A stretch of 64,000 nt of DNA. Origin: Nonomuraea aurantiaca. Its GTDB lineage: Bacteria; Actinomycetota; Actinomycetes; Streptosporangiales; Streptosporangiaceae. Below are positions 51,004 through 58,948 of this stretch, one piece after another (position 1 is the stretch's first letter; each line of letters opens with the position of its first letter). The stretch spans positions 248,001-312,000 of the forward strand of contig NZ_JAIWNB010000004.1 of assembly GCF_020215705.1 (NCBI RefSeq). Reading direction: 5' to 3'. Position numbers and translations under genes: made by a program. Under the pieces are notes generated by a model. The model had not been told where the DNA came from and made no database searches. It worked only from the letters and a program-made list of their open reading frames with translations.

Positions 51004-51483
51004 GTGACAGTCCGCCCTATCCGCATGTTCAGCGATCCGGTGCTCCGCTCGGTGGCGGCGCCGGTTCACGACTTCGACCGCGAACTCCGGGGGCTGGTCA
51101 AGTCCCTGACCGCGACGATGCGCGCGGGAGCCGGCCGCGCCGGGCTGGCCGCGCCCCAGATCGGGGTGCCGCTACGCGTGGTCGTCTACTCCTACGACGG
51201 CAAGTCGGGGTGCCTGGTCAATCCGCGGCTGGAGCTGTCGGAGCGGCGTGTCACGGCTGACGAGGCGTGCCTGTCGGCGCCGGGCCTGTGGTGGCCGCTG
51301 GAACGTTCGTACATGGTGACGGCTCGGGGCCGCGACGCGTTCGGCAAGGGCGTGACCGTGCGGGCGCTGGGCGTGCTGGCCAGAGTGCTGCAGCACGAGG
51401 TCGACCACCTCGACGGCGTGCTGTTCAGCGACCGCCTCGAGGACGGCGAGCGCCAACGCTTTCTCGCCGAGGTGATGCCATGA
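51004..51483 (+). CDS. def: Peptide deformylase
   Basis: Removes the formyl group from nascent N-terminal Met. The 159-residue protein has the three motifs: GLAAPQIG (47-54, G-x-G-x-A-A-P-Q type), EACLS (87-91, Cys89 binds the metal; the usual EGCLS has Gly) and QHEVDHLDG (His131, Glu132, His135). DPVLRSVAAPVHDFDRELRG is the normal N-terminal helix region. The short C-terminus fits type-I/III actinobacterial forms. GGGGAG stands 6 nt before the GTG at 51004. Its last 59 nt overlap the convergent whiB-type gene. Being short and with an EACLS variant, it may be an accessory deformylase. Confidence 0.92.
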   Translation: MTVRPIRMFSDPVLRSVAAPVHDFDRELRGLVKSLTATMRAGAGRAGLAAPQIGVPLRVVVYSYDGKSGCLVNPRLELSERRVTADEACLSAPGLWWPLERSYMVTARGRDAFGKGVTVRALGVLARVLQHEVDHLDGVLFSDRLEDGERQRFLAEVMP

Positions 51484-51706
51484 TGATCTCCCGCCGTTGC
51501 GACGGGTCGGTGCCGCCCCAGACGCCGTAGGCCTGTCCGGTGCTGAGCGCGTAGTCGAGGCAGGGCTCACGTACCGGGCAGTCGCGGCAGACGACTTTCG
51601 CGCGCTCCGCTTCCGCGTGGCCCAGTCCTTCGGGCGAGATCGGGAAGAACAATTCCGGGTCTACGACCAGGCAGGCGGCCTTGTGCGACCAATCTATTGT
51701 CATCAT
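51425..51706 (-). CDS. WhiB-family iron-sulfur transcription factor
   Basis: A 93-residue Wbl protein. MTIDWSHKAAC begins the cluster-binding domain; Cys12, Cys40, Cys43 and Cys49 (VCRDCPVREPC) ligate a [4Fe-4S] cluster. The GVWGG turn (about 61-65) contacts sigma factor in characterised Wbl proteins, and the basic tail (SPRRESVGARRPRGGR) can touch DNA. It is clearly a Wbl protein, but the class (WhiB1 to WhiB7) cannot be fixed. Either Met1 (51706) or Met2 (51703) may be used. The last 59 nt overlap def on the opposite strand. Confidence 0.92.
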   Translation of the reverse strand: MMTIDWSHKAACLVVDPELFFPISPEGLGHAEAERAKVVCRDCPVREPCLDYALSTGQAYGVWGGTDPSQRREIIMASPRRESVGARRPRGGR

Positions 51707-51736
51707 GCCAAATGGCCCTACCCACCACTTTTCCGG

Positions 51737-52654
51737 TCATACATCCTCAAGAAGGCGATCCCAGTCGGCCAGGAACCTGGGCAGCCCGTAACGGGCCAGC
51801 GCGGCGGCGCGGGCCGCCTTGCCGGTCTGGGCGGCGAGTTCCGGGTCCTCGACGAAGCCTCTGAGCGCGTCGGCCAGGACGTCCACCCGCGTCGAGAGCA
51901 CCCCCGCGTCGGGCGGCACCGCCTCGACGGCCTCGGTGACGGCCAGCGCGACGACCGGCAGGCCGAGCGTCATCGCCTCGATGAGGGCCAGCCCGAGGGA
52001 GGTCCACCGGTAGGGGTGCAGGTAGACGCGCCGCCTGGCCAGCTCGGCGTGCATGCGCGCCTGCGGCAGGTCATAGGCCCCGTACGGCAGGCCGTCCACC
52101 TCCATGCCGAACAGGTCGAGCGGCACCTCGGCGGCGAAGCGGGGCAGCAGGTCGGTCCCGGCCACCCGGGTGCGCCTGACCGGCTCGTTCACCACCACGC
52201 CGGCCCTGGGCAGTTCGCCGGTGTAGAGGTGGCCGGGGTCGGGGATGCCGTGCTCGATCACCCGGGTGGGCGCCCGGCCGCTGTCCCAGAACAGCTCGTT
52301 GAAGTGGGTGACGTGCACCAGCGTGAGGTCGGCGCGGCCGGCGAGCGGGTGGCGGGTGCGCGGCACGTCGCCCGCGGGCGTGTTGTGCTCCACGTAGACG
52401 CCCGGCACGTCGCGGCCGAGCCACTCGCGGGCCAGCTCGGGTTCGTGCGGGCGCTGGTAGACGGCGACGTCGATGTGCTCGTCGCGCAGCCGGTCCCAGG
52501 GCACCTCGCGGGCGCGCTCCGGCCAGTCGAAGGTCATCGCCCGCCCCCGGCCGTCCGGACCCCGGCCGGGGACGAGCGGAAGCACGTAGTCGTGCTCGCC
52601 GCGTACGAAGGAGCTGGTCCACGAGCCGTGCACATGCCAGTGCAGGATCCTCAC
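51737..52654 (-). CDS. Glycosyltransferase (GT4-like)
   Basis: A 305-residue GT-B type enzyme starting VRILHWHVHGSWTSSFVRGE. DVPGVYVEHNTPAGDVPRTR and VHVTHFNELFWDSGRAPTRV belong to the acceptor half. HPYRWTSLGLALIEAMTLGL and PVVALAVTEAVEAVPPDAGV form the donor-binding half with the E-x7-E-like motif (the acidic residues of the canonical second Glu are kept in ALIEAMT). It overlaps the gmhB-like gene upstream by 4 nt (GTGA). It belongs to the left-transcribed half of the heptose cluster. Donor and acceptor cannot be read directly; an ADP-heptose donor is possible from context. Confidence 0.85.
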   Translation of the reverse strand: MRILHWHVHGSWTSSFVRGEHDYVLPLVPGRGPDGRGRAMTFDWPERAREVPWDRLRDEHIDVAVYQRPHEPELAREWLGRDVPGVYVEHNTPAGDVPRTRHPLAGRADLTLVHVTHFNELFWDSGRAPTRVIEHGIPDPGHLYTGELPRAGVVVNEPVRRTRVAGTDLLPRFAAEVPLDLFGMEVDGLPYGAYDLPQARMHAELARRRVYLHPYRWTSLGLALIEAMTLGLPVVALAVTEAVEAVPPDAGVLSTRVDVLADALRGFVEDPELAAQTGKAARAAALARYGLPRFLADWDRLLEDV

Positions 52655-53262
52655 CAACGGCTCCAGCCCACCAGCGGCGACCAGACCGCGGCGCCCGCGC
52701 TCACCCGAGTCGCCTCGCCGGCCTGGGCGACGGCGTTCAGCACGCGGTCCGCCACGTCGGACAGGTCCTCGGCCACCTCGGCGGCCTGCTGGATCTCCTC
52801 CCTGCGGGTCTCGCCGGTCGGCACCAGGATGCCCCTGGCCCCCGCCGCCCTGGCCGCCTCCATGTCCCGGCCGATGTCGCCCACCACGACGCAGTCGCGC
52901 GGGCTGACGTCGAGGACGGCCGCCGCCCTGATCACCAGGCCCGGCGCGGGCTTGCGGCAGGTGCAGCCGTCGGAGTCGTCGTGCACGCAGATGGCCCACG
53001 CGTCGAACGGGCCGAGCAGCTCCTCGACCCTGGCGTTCACCTGATCCATCTCGTCCGGCGTGAGCAGCCCCTTGGCCACGCCCGACTGGTTGGTGACGAC
53101 CGCCACCGGTACGTCGGCCCGGCGCAGCCGCACCAGCGCCTCCAGCGCGCCCGGCATCGGCTCGACCCTGGCCGGGTCGCCGTTGTAGGGGACGTCCTTG
53201 ATCAGGGTCCCGTCCCGGTCGAAGAGCACCGCTCCGGGACGTCGTTGTTCGAACACTTTCAC
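52651..53262 (-). CDS. gmhB: D-glycero-D-manno-heptose 1,7-bisphosphate 7-phosphatase (GmhB)
   Basis: A 203-residue HAD-IIIA phosphatase. FDRDGTLIKDVPYNGDPARV holds the Asp nucleophile and acid/base pair. VTNQSGVAKGLLTPDEMDQV, the zinc-binding loop CVHDDSDGCTCRKPAPG (Cys-His-Cys-Cys) and VVVGDIGRDMEAARAAGARG match GmhB, with length like E. coli GmhB (191) plus a C-terminal tail. It removes the 7-phosphate of heptose 1,7-bisphosphate before adenylylation. HisB-N enzymes look similar, but the neighbouring gmhA and hldE decide for GmhB. It is transcribed away from the carbamoyltransferase operon, with a shared 166-nt control region. Confidence 0.9.
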   Translation of the reverse strand: MKVFEQRRPGAVLFDRDGTLIKDVPYNGDPARVEPMPGALEALVRLRRADVPVAVVTNQSGVAKGLLTPDEMDQVNARVEELLGPFDAWAICVHDDSDGCTCRKPAPGLVIRAAAVLDVSPRDCVVVGDIGRDMEAARAAGARGILVPTGETRREEIQQAAEVAEDLSDVADRVLNAVAQAGEATRVSAGAAVWSPLVGWSRW

Positions 53263-53428
53263 CTCCGTCGCGCTGTCAGCCAGCTACCCGAGGGCCCCCT
53301 CCACAAACAACTACTCAGCGTGACCAACCGCAGAACGTTCGGCCTGTTTTCGCAGGACAGAGGGGTGGGCCAGGTTTGAGAGCCGCTTCTCTCGGTAGCC
53401 ACTCTCTACGTCCTGGGGGAGGAACGTA
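53263..53428. promoter_or_regulatory. Divergent control region of the heptose cluster
   Basis: This 166-bp gap separates the left-going gmhB operon from the right-going carbamoyltransferase operon. It is less GC-rich, contains the 8-bp palindrome GAACGTTC (53333) and a GAGA-N6-TCTC dyad near 53381-53396. GGGGGAGG at about 53413-53421 is the ribosome site for the carbamoyltransferase. No TTGACA/TATAAT pair is obvious. Confidence 0.5.
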
Positions 53429-55060
53429 ATGAGATTTCTCGGCATCAACGCGATATTTCATGACCCTGCCGCCGCCTTGGTCGCCGACGGCCGGATCGTC
53501 GCCGCCGCGGAGGAGGAACGGTTCAGCCGCCGCAAGCACGGCAAGCGCCCGGTGCCCTTCTCGGCGTGGGAGCTGCCGGAGCAGGCGGCCGCCTGGTGCC
53601 TGCGCGAGGCGGGGCTCCATCCCGAGGACCTGGACGCGGTCGCCTACTCCTACGACCCGTCGCTGGTCCGGCAGCGCCCCGACGGCGACTGGGAGGACCT
53701 GCGCACCAGGTACGCCGTGCGGGTGCCGAACTTCCTGGCCACCGCCCTGCCCGGCCTCGACCCCGCCCGGGTGCGCTACGTCCCCCACCACGTGGCGCAC
53801 GCCGCCTCGGCCGGCCTCGCCTCGCCGTACCGGGACTGCGCGGTGCTGGTCTGCGACGGGCGCGGCGAGAACGTCTCGCACCTGGCCGGCCGCTACCGCG
53901 ACGGCGAGCTGGAGGTGCTGGCCGCGCAGGAGCTGCCGCACTCTCTGGGGCTGATGTACGAGGACGTCACCGAACATCTGGGCTTCCTGCGCTCCTGCGA
54001 CGAGTACAAGGTGATGGCCCTGGCCTCCTACGGCCGGCCGCGTCACCTCGAATCGCTGCGCGAGTTCGTCCGCACGACCGGGGACGGCGGCTTCTGTACC
54101 GACCCCGTCGACTGGAACACCTACGCCAAGGCCCTGCCCCGGGGCGCCCCGTGGACCGCCGACCACGCCGATCTGGCCGCCAGCGTGCAGGCGCGGCTGG
54201 AGGAGGTGCTGCTGGAGCTGATCGGGTGGCTGCACGAGCGCACCGGCGAGCGGCGGCTGGCACTGGCCGGCGGCGTCGCGCTGAACTGCGTGGCCAACTC
54301 GCGGCTGCTGGCCGAGGGGCCGTTCGAGGAGATGTGGGTCCAGCCGGCCGCCGGTGACTCCGGCACCGCGCTGGGCGGCGCGCTGCACCTGGCGCAGGCG
54401 TACGGGGAGCCGGCCGCGCCCATGCCGGGGGCCGACCTGGGGCGCGGCTTCACCGACGAGGAGTTGGGCGCCTGGCTGGACGTGGCGCGGGTGCCGTACT
54501 CGCGGCCCGCCGACCTGGCCGCCGCGGTCGCCGCCGAGCTGGCCGCCGACCGGATCGTGGCCTGGTTCCAGGGCCGGTCGGAGTACGGCCCGCGGGCGCT
54601 GGGCCGCCGGTCGCTGCTCGCCCATCCCGGGTTCCCGTACAACACCGAGCGGCTGAACGACGTGAAGGGCAGGGAGCAGTTCCGGCCGATCGCGCCCATG
54701 GTGCTCGACTCGCGGGCCGCGGAGATCTTCGGACGGGGGCCGGTGCCCTCGCCGTACATGCTGTTCGTGCACGACGTCCATCCGGACTGGCGGGAGCGCA
54801 TCCCGGCGGTCGTGCACGTGGACGGGACCGCGCGTATCCAGACGGTCTCGCCCGCCTCGGACCCGCTGCTGGCCAGCATGCTGGCCCACTTCGAGGCCCG
54901 TACGGGGCTGCCGGTGGTGGTCAACACCAGCCTGAACACCGCGGGACGGCCCATGGTGGACGATCCGCGTGACGCGCTGGAGTGCTTCGGCTCCTCGCCG
55001 GTCGAGGTGCTGGCCCTGGGGCCGTATCTGGTGCGGCGCGGGCAGGTGTTCGCGTCGTGA
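53429..55060 (+). CDS. NodU/CmcH-family O-carbamoyltransferase
   Basis: A 543-residue enzyme that transfers the carbamoyl group of carbamoyl phosphate to a hydroxyl via carbamoyl-adenylate. MRFLGINAIFHDPAAALVAD and ERFSRRKHGKRPVPFSAW open the family. VPHHVAHAASAGLASPYRDC has the HxxxH iron/metal motif, LALAGGVALNCVANSRLLAE the Kae1-like core, and SEYGPRALGRRSLLAHPGFP followed by REQFRPIAPMVL the C-terminal (YrdC-distinct) domain. TGLPVVVNTSLNTAGRPMVD closes it. It predicts that a sugar in the final product carries a carbamate, as in NodU, TobZ and septacidin- or bleomycin-type sugars. It leads an operon of nine overlapping genes. Confidence 0.93.
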   Translation: MRFLGINAIFHDPAAALVADGRIVAAAEEERFSRRKHGKRPVPFSAWELPEQAAAWCLREAGLHPEDLDAVAYSYDPSLVRQRPDGDWEDLRTRYAVRVPNFLATALPGLDPARVRYVPHHVAHAASAGLASPYRDCAVLVCDGRGENVSHLAGRYRDGELEVLAAQELPHSLGLMYEDVTEHLGFLRSCDEYKVMALASYGRPRHLESLREFVRTTGDGGFCTDPVDWNTYAKALPRGAPWTADHADLAASVQARLEEVLLELIGWLHERTGERRLALAGGVALNCVANSRLLAEGPFEEMWVQPAAGDSGTALGGALHLAQAYGEPAAPMPGADLGRGFTDEELGAWLDVARVPYSRPADLAAAVAAELAADRIVAWFQGRSEYGPRALGRRSLLAHPGFPYNTERLNDVKGREQFRPIAPMVLDSRAAEIFGRGPVPSPYMLFVHDVHPDWRERIPAVVHVDGTARIQTVSPASDPLLASMLAHFEARTGLPVVVNTSLNTAGRPMVDDPRDALECFGSSPVEVLALGPYLVRRGQVFAS

Positions 55061-56001
55061 TCACCGTCGTGGTTCCCACGATCGGGCGGCCCAGCCTGGG
55101 CGCCACGCTGGCGGCGGTGGGCACCCGGCTGCCGGTCATCGTGGTGGACGACCGTCCCGCGAGCCGGGCGGGCCCGCTCGACGTGCCCGAGCGGGTACGG
55201 GTCGTGCGGTCTTGGGGCCGGGGGCCCGCGGCGGCGCGCAACGCCGGGTGGCGGGCGGCGGCCACGCCGTGGGTCGCCTTCCTCGACGACGACGTGGTCC
55301 CGCGGCCGGGCTGGGCCGAGGCCGTGTGGGCGGACCTCGCGGAGCTGGCCGGCGACGTGGCGGGCAGCCAGGGCCGCGTCGAGGTGCCGCTGCCGCCCGG
55401 CCGCCGGCCGACGGACGCCGAGCGGAACACCGCGGGGCTGTCCACCGCGGAGTGGATCACCGCCGACATGGCCTACCGCAGGAGCGCGCTGGAGGCGGCC
55501 GGTGGGTTCGACGAGCGCTTCCCTCGGGCCTACCGGGAGGACGCCGACCTCGCGCTGCGGCTGCTCCGCGCGGGATATCGACTGGTCAGGGGCGAGCGGG
55601 TGACGGTGCACCCGGTGCGCGACGACGGGTTCTGGTCGAGCGTGCGCTTCCAGCGCGGCAACGCCGACGACGCGCTCATGCGGCGGCTGCACGGGCCGTC
55701 GTGGCGGGCGGCGCTGGGTGGCGCGCCGGGCCGGCTGCGCCGCCACGCCCTCACCACGGGCCTCGGCTGCGCCGCGGCCGCCCTGGCGGCGGCCGCTCTC
55801 ACTCGGGGACGGCGCCTGGCCGTGATCGCCGCTCCGGCCGCCGCCGCGTGGGCCGTGTTGAGCGCCGAGTTCGCCTGGGCGCGGATCGCGCCGGGGCCGC
55901 GGACGCCCGCGGAGGTCCTGCGGATGGCCGTCACCAGCGTGGCGATACCGCCGGTCGCCTGCGCGCACCGGCTGCGAGGGGAATGGAGGGTCCGGCGATG
56001 A
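55057..56001 (+). CDS. Family-2 glycosyltransferase
   Basis: A 314-residue GT-A enzyme. VITVVVPTIGRPSLGATLAA begins the nucleotide-binding half, AARNAGWRAAATPWVAFLDD carries the DDD metal motif (FLDDDVV), and ITADMAYRRSALEAAGGFDE with the following YREDADLALRLLRAGYRLV (E-D-x-D) form the acceptor side. The C-terminal 80 residues include one or two hydrophobic helices (GLGCAAAALAAAALTRGRRL, LAVIAAPAAAAWAVLSAEFA), suggesting membrane attachment. The GTG overlaps the carbamoyltransferase stop (GTGA) and fixes the start. Confidence 0.9.
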   Translation: MITVVVPTIGRPSLGATLAAVGTRLPVIVVDDRPASRAGPLDVPERVRVVRSWGRGPAAARNAGWRAAATPWVAFLDDDVVPRPGWAEAVWADLAELAGDVAGSQGRVEVPLPPGRRPTDAERNTAGLSTAEWITADMAYRRSALEAAGGFDERFPRAYREDADLALRLLRAGYRLVRGERVTVHPVRDDGFWSSVRFQRGNADDALMRRLHGPSWRAALGGAPGRLRRHALTTGLGCAAAALAAAALTRGRRLAVIAAPAAAAWAVLSAEFAWARIAPGPRTPAEVLRMAVTSVAIPPVACAHRLRGEWRVRR

Positions 56002-57200
56002 GCGTCCCGCGCGCCCTCACGACACCGGCCACGGCGAGCGAGCCGGCCACGAGCCGAGAGCGGACCGCCAGCCAAGAGCCGGTCGCGAGCCAAGCGTCGG
56101 TCGCGAGTGGAGAGCCGACCGCGAGCCGGAAGCCTTCGGGAGGCGGGGAAACCCGCGGCCGGGTGCTCGTGGCCCGGCTGGACGACGCGGGCGACGTGCT
56201 GCTCGCCGGCCCCGCCGTACGCGCCGTTCGAGCGGGCGCGCGCGAGGTGGTGATGCTGGCCGGGCCGCGCGGCAAGGCCGCCGCCGAGCTGCTGCCCGGC
56301 GTCGACCGGGTGATCGAGTGGCGGGCGCCGTGGATCGACCACGACCCGCCGCCGGTGGACATGGACCGGGTCGATGAGCTGGTCCAGCAGGCCAGGAGGG
56401 TGGACGAGGCGCTGATCCTGACCTCCTTCCACCAGTCGGCGCTGCCGCTCGCCCTGCTGCTGCGGCTGGCCGGCGTACGGCGGATCTCGGCGATCAGCGA
56501 GGACTACCCGGGCTCGCTCCTGGACGTCCGTCACGTGGTGGACGAGAGCCGCGACGTGCCCGAGGCGGAGCGGATGCTCGCGCTCGCGCGGGCGGCCGGG
56601 TTCGAATTGCCGCCCGATGATCAGGGAAAACTCGCTGTCCGCCGCCCTCTCCCGGATATCGGGCACGTTATCGGGAACCTTGTAGATACCGGCACAGGCG
56701 CCGGCGAAGGCGCGTATGTAGTGGTGCACCCGGGGACGTCAGCACCCGCCAGGACCTGGCCTGCCGAACGGCATCGGCAGGCGGTCCGGGAGCTGGCCGA
56801 GGACGGGCACCGGGTCGTCGTGACAGGCAAGGAGCGCGAGCTCACCGCCTATGTCGCCCACGATGTTGCGGTCGACCTCGGCGGAAGAACGACGCTTTCA
56901 CAGCTGGCAGCCCTCATCGAGCGGGCCGGCGTGCTCGTGGCCGGAAACACCGGCCCCGCGCACCTGGCAGCCGCGGTCGGTACGCCTGTCGTGAGCCTGT
57001 TCGCCCCGGTCGTCCCGGCTGCCCGGTGGGCCCCCTACGGAGTGCCCACGGTGCTCCTCGGCGATCAGCGAGCCCTCTGCCGGGACACCAGGGCACGGGA
57101 GTGCCCGGTCTCCGGGCACCCATGTCTGTCACAGGTGACAAGCGAGCAGGTGGTCAAGGCAGTGAGGGAGCTGACCAGTGAATGTCGATCTGATCTCTGA
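55998..57200 (+). CDS. Family-9 glycosyltransferase (ADP-heptosyltransferase-like) with repetitive N-tail
   Basis: A 400-residue protein. Residues 1-52 are a repetitive Ala/Ser/Glu/Arg tail (about 7-residue theme ASxEPxA), encoded by imperfect 24-bp repeats at about 56023-56140. The GT9 fold follows: VLVARLDDAGDVLLAGPAVR (lipid-A heptosyltransferase N-terminal signature), VVHPGTSAPARTWPAERHRQ, LIERAGVLVAGNTGPAHLAA (donor-site GNTGPxH motif) and RARECPVSGHPCLSQVTSEQ near the end. GT9 enzymes use ADP-heptose, in agreement with the biosynthetic genes downstream. The ATG overlaps the preceding stop and follows GGAGGG. Confidence 0.92.
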   Translation: MSVPRALTTPATASEPATSRERTASQEPVASQASVASGEPTASRKPSGGGETRGRVLVARLDDAGDVLLAGPAVRAVRAGAREVVMLAGPRGKAAAELLPGVDRVIEWRAPWIDHDPPPVDMDRVDELVQQARRVDEALILTSFHQSALPLALLLRLAGVRRISAISEDYPGSLLDVRHVVDESRDVPEAERMLALARAAGFELPPDDQGKLAVRRPLPDIGHVIGNLVDTGTGAGEGAYVVVHPGTSAPARTWPAERHRQAVRELAEDGHRVVVTGKERELTAYVAHDVAVDLGGRTTLSQLAALIERAGVLVAGNTGPAHLAAAVGTPVVSLFAPVVPAARWAPYGVPTVLLGDQRALCRDTRARECPVSGHPCLSQVTSEQVVKAVRELTSECRSDL

Positions 57201-58377
57201 ACACGCGGACCCCCTGGCCGCGATCGGCAGCGTCGACTCAGGTGGCCAGAACGTCTACGTCGCCGCGCTGGCCGTCGCGCTGGGAGAGCGCGGGCACACG
57301 GTCGTCGTCCACACCCGCCGCTCCGATCCGGCCCAGCCGGTCTCGGTGCCTCTGGCGCCCGGCGTCACGGTCGAGTACGTCACGGCCGGGCCCGCGGTTC
57401 CGATCCCGAAGGACGAACTCCCGCTGTACATGCCGGAGTTCACCGATCGCCTCGCCGACCGCTGGGCGGTGCGCCGGCCCGACGTCGCGCACGCGCACTT
57501 CTGGATGAGCGGCCAGGCGGCCCTGCAGGCCACCGAGGACGTACCGGTGGTGCAGACGTTCCACGCGCTGGGCACGGTCAAGCGGCGCTGGCAGGGCTCC
57601 GCGGACACCAGCCCCGCGCACCGCCTCGCGACGGAGCGCGAGATCGGCGCCCGCGCCGACAGAGTGATCGCCACCTGCGGCGACGAGGTGAACGAGCTGC
57701 GTGCGATGGGCGTACCCGAGCAGCGCGTCGCGGTCGTGCCGTGCGGCGTCGACCTGACCGAGTTCTGCCCCCGGGGCCCGGTCGCGCCGCGCCTGGCGGT
57801 GGGCGGCCGGCGCCCGATGGTGCTCAGCATCGGCCGCCAGGTGCCGCGCAAGGGCGTCGACACCGTGATCCAGGCCATGCGCGGGCTCCCCGGGGCCGAC
57901 CTGGTGATCGCCGGCGGTCAGCGGGACGGCGAGGAGGCGGCGCGGCTGCGCGCGTTCGCGGCCCGGTACGGCGTCGGGGACCGCGTGCACGTGATCGGCA
58001 GCGTCTCCCGCGAGCGCGTCCCGGCGCTCATGCGCTCGGCGGACGTGGTGGTCTGCGTGCCCTGGTACGAGCCGTTCGGCATGGTGGCGGTCGAGGCGAT
58101 GGCGTGCGGCGTGCCGGTCGTCGCCTCCGCGGTCGGCGGCCACCTCGACACGGTCGCGGACTGCGGCGTGCTGGTGCCGCCCCGCCGCCCGCGCGCGCTG
58201 GCCAGGGCCCTGCGCGACGTGCTCGCCGACGAGGACCGGCGCCGGGCGCTGGGCGCGGCCGGGGCACGCCGCGCCCAGGAGAGGTACGGCTGGGCCCGCG
58301 TCGCGCAGCAGACCGAGGCCGTGTACACGCAGGTGATCGACGGCAAGGTGGGCCGCTTCGCCGCTCTTGGGGGCTGA
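57178..58377 (+). CDS. Family-4 glycosyltransferase
   Basis: A 399-residue GT-B enzyme. LISEHADPLAAIGSVDSGGQ with NVYVAALAVALGERGHTVVV is the N-terminal loop seen in MshA/sucrose-synthase-like GT4s. ARADRVIATCGDEVNELRAM and MVLSIGRQVPRKGVDTVIQA follow. VVVCVPWYEPFGMVAVEAMA carries the E-x7-E donor motif (the two Glu of EPFGMVAVE). Its start GTG (57178) overlaps the previous gene by 23 nt. It could extend the heptose-containing glycan; MshA itself is unlikely because mycothiol genes elsewhere would have their own copy, though this was not checked. The end of the gene is part of a 20-bp tandem duplication. Confidence 0.9.
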   Translation: MNVDLISEHADPLAAIGSVDSGGQNVYVAALAVALGERGHTVVVHTRRSDPAQPVSVPLAPGVTVEYVTAGPAVPIPKDELPLYMPEFTDRLADRWAVRRPDVAHAHFWMSGQAALQATEDVPVVQTFHALGTVKRRWQGSADTSPAHRLATEREIGARADRVIATCGDEVNELRAMGVPEQRVAVVPCGVDLTEFCPRGPVAPRLAVGGRRPMVLSIGRQVPRKGVDTVIQAMRGLPGADLVIAGGQRDGEEAARLRAFAARYGVGDRVHVIGSVSRERVPALMRSADVVVCVPWYEPFGMVAVEAMACGVPVVASAVGGHLDTVADCGVLVPPRRPRALARALRDVLADEDRRRALGAAGARRAQERYGWARVAQQTEAVYTQVIDGKVGRFAALGG

Positions 58378-58405
58378 ACATGGATCTTGGGGGCTGAACA
58401 TGGAC
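58366..58405 (+). repeat. 20-bp tandem duplication at the GT4/gmhA junction
   Basis: CTTGGGGGCTGAACATGGA(T/C) occurs at 58366-58385 and 58386-58405. Each copy holds a stop codon, a G-rich ribosome-binding stretch and an ATG. The first ATG (58380) opens a 5-codon frame MDLGG that stops, while the second (58400) starts gmhA. Confidence 0.95.
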
Positions 58406-58948
58406 ACGCATCTGGAGAAACTCTGGTGGGCCCTGTCGAGGGTCGACGACCACGCGGCCACGGTCCGCGCGTGGGGCGGCAAGCTCGCGGGGGTGCTGGG
58501 CGCCGGAGGCAGGCTGCTGGCCTGCGGCAACGGCGGCTCGGCGGCCGAGGCGCAGCATCTCACGGCCGAGCTGGTCGGCCGGTTCCGGGCCGACAGGCCG
58601 CCGTACTCGGCGATCGCCCTGCACGCCGACACCTCGTCGCTGACGGCGATCGCCAACGACTTCGGCGCCGAGGAGATGTACGCCCGGCAGGTGCGCGCGC
58701 ACGGCCGGCCCGGAGACGTCCTGGTCTGCCTGTCCACCAGCGGCGGCAGCGGCAACGTGCTGGCCGCGGCGCGGGCCGCGCAGGAGCGGGGGGTGATCGC
58801 ATGGGCGATGACGGGGCCGGCCCCGAACCCGCTGGCCGCCCTCTGCGACGAGGTCGTCGCCGTGCCCGCCGAGGAGGTGTGCACCGTACAGGAGGTGCAT
58901 CTCGCCATGATCCACCTCCTGTGCGACGCGGTCGAGGAGGCCCTGTGA
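58400..58948 (+). CDS. gmhA: Sedoheptulose 7-phosphate isomerase (GmhA)
   Basis: First committed step of ADP-heptose synthesis: sedoheptulose 7-phosphate to D-glycero-D-manno-heptose 7-phosphate. The 182-residue SIS-domain protein has LLACGNGGSAAEAQHLTAEL (phosphate loop and the zinc/active-site Gln-His), GRFRADRPPYSAIALHADTS, SLTAIANDFGAEEMYARQVR, and VCLSTSGGSGNVLAAARAAQ. TVQEVHLAMIHLLCDAVEEA supplies the Gln/His ligands near the C-terminus. The start at 58400 is in the second copy of the 20-bp duplication, where GGGGG is 6 nt upstream. Its stop overlaps the start of hldE. Confidence 0.95.
   Translation: MDTHLEKLWWALSRVDDHAATVRAWGGKLAGVLGAGGRLLACGNGGSAAEAQHLTAELVGRFRADRPPYSAIALHADTSSLTAIANDFGAEEMYARQVRAHGRPGDVLVCLSTSGGSGNVLAAARAAQERGVIAWAMTGPAPNPLAALCDEVVAVPAEEVCTVQEVHLAMIHLLCDAVEEAL

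Noticed and set aside
53333..53340. LexA/SOS box.
   Set aside because: GAACGTTC lacks the internal spacer of the actinobacterial SOS box, and the adjacent genes are not repair genes.
54121..55968. A 615-codon minus frame opposite the carbamoyltransferase and GT2.
   Set aside because: No domain, biased composition; opposite genes are supported by overlapping starts and active-site motifs.
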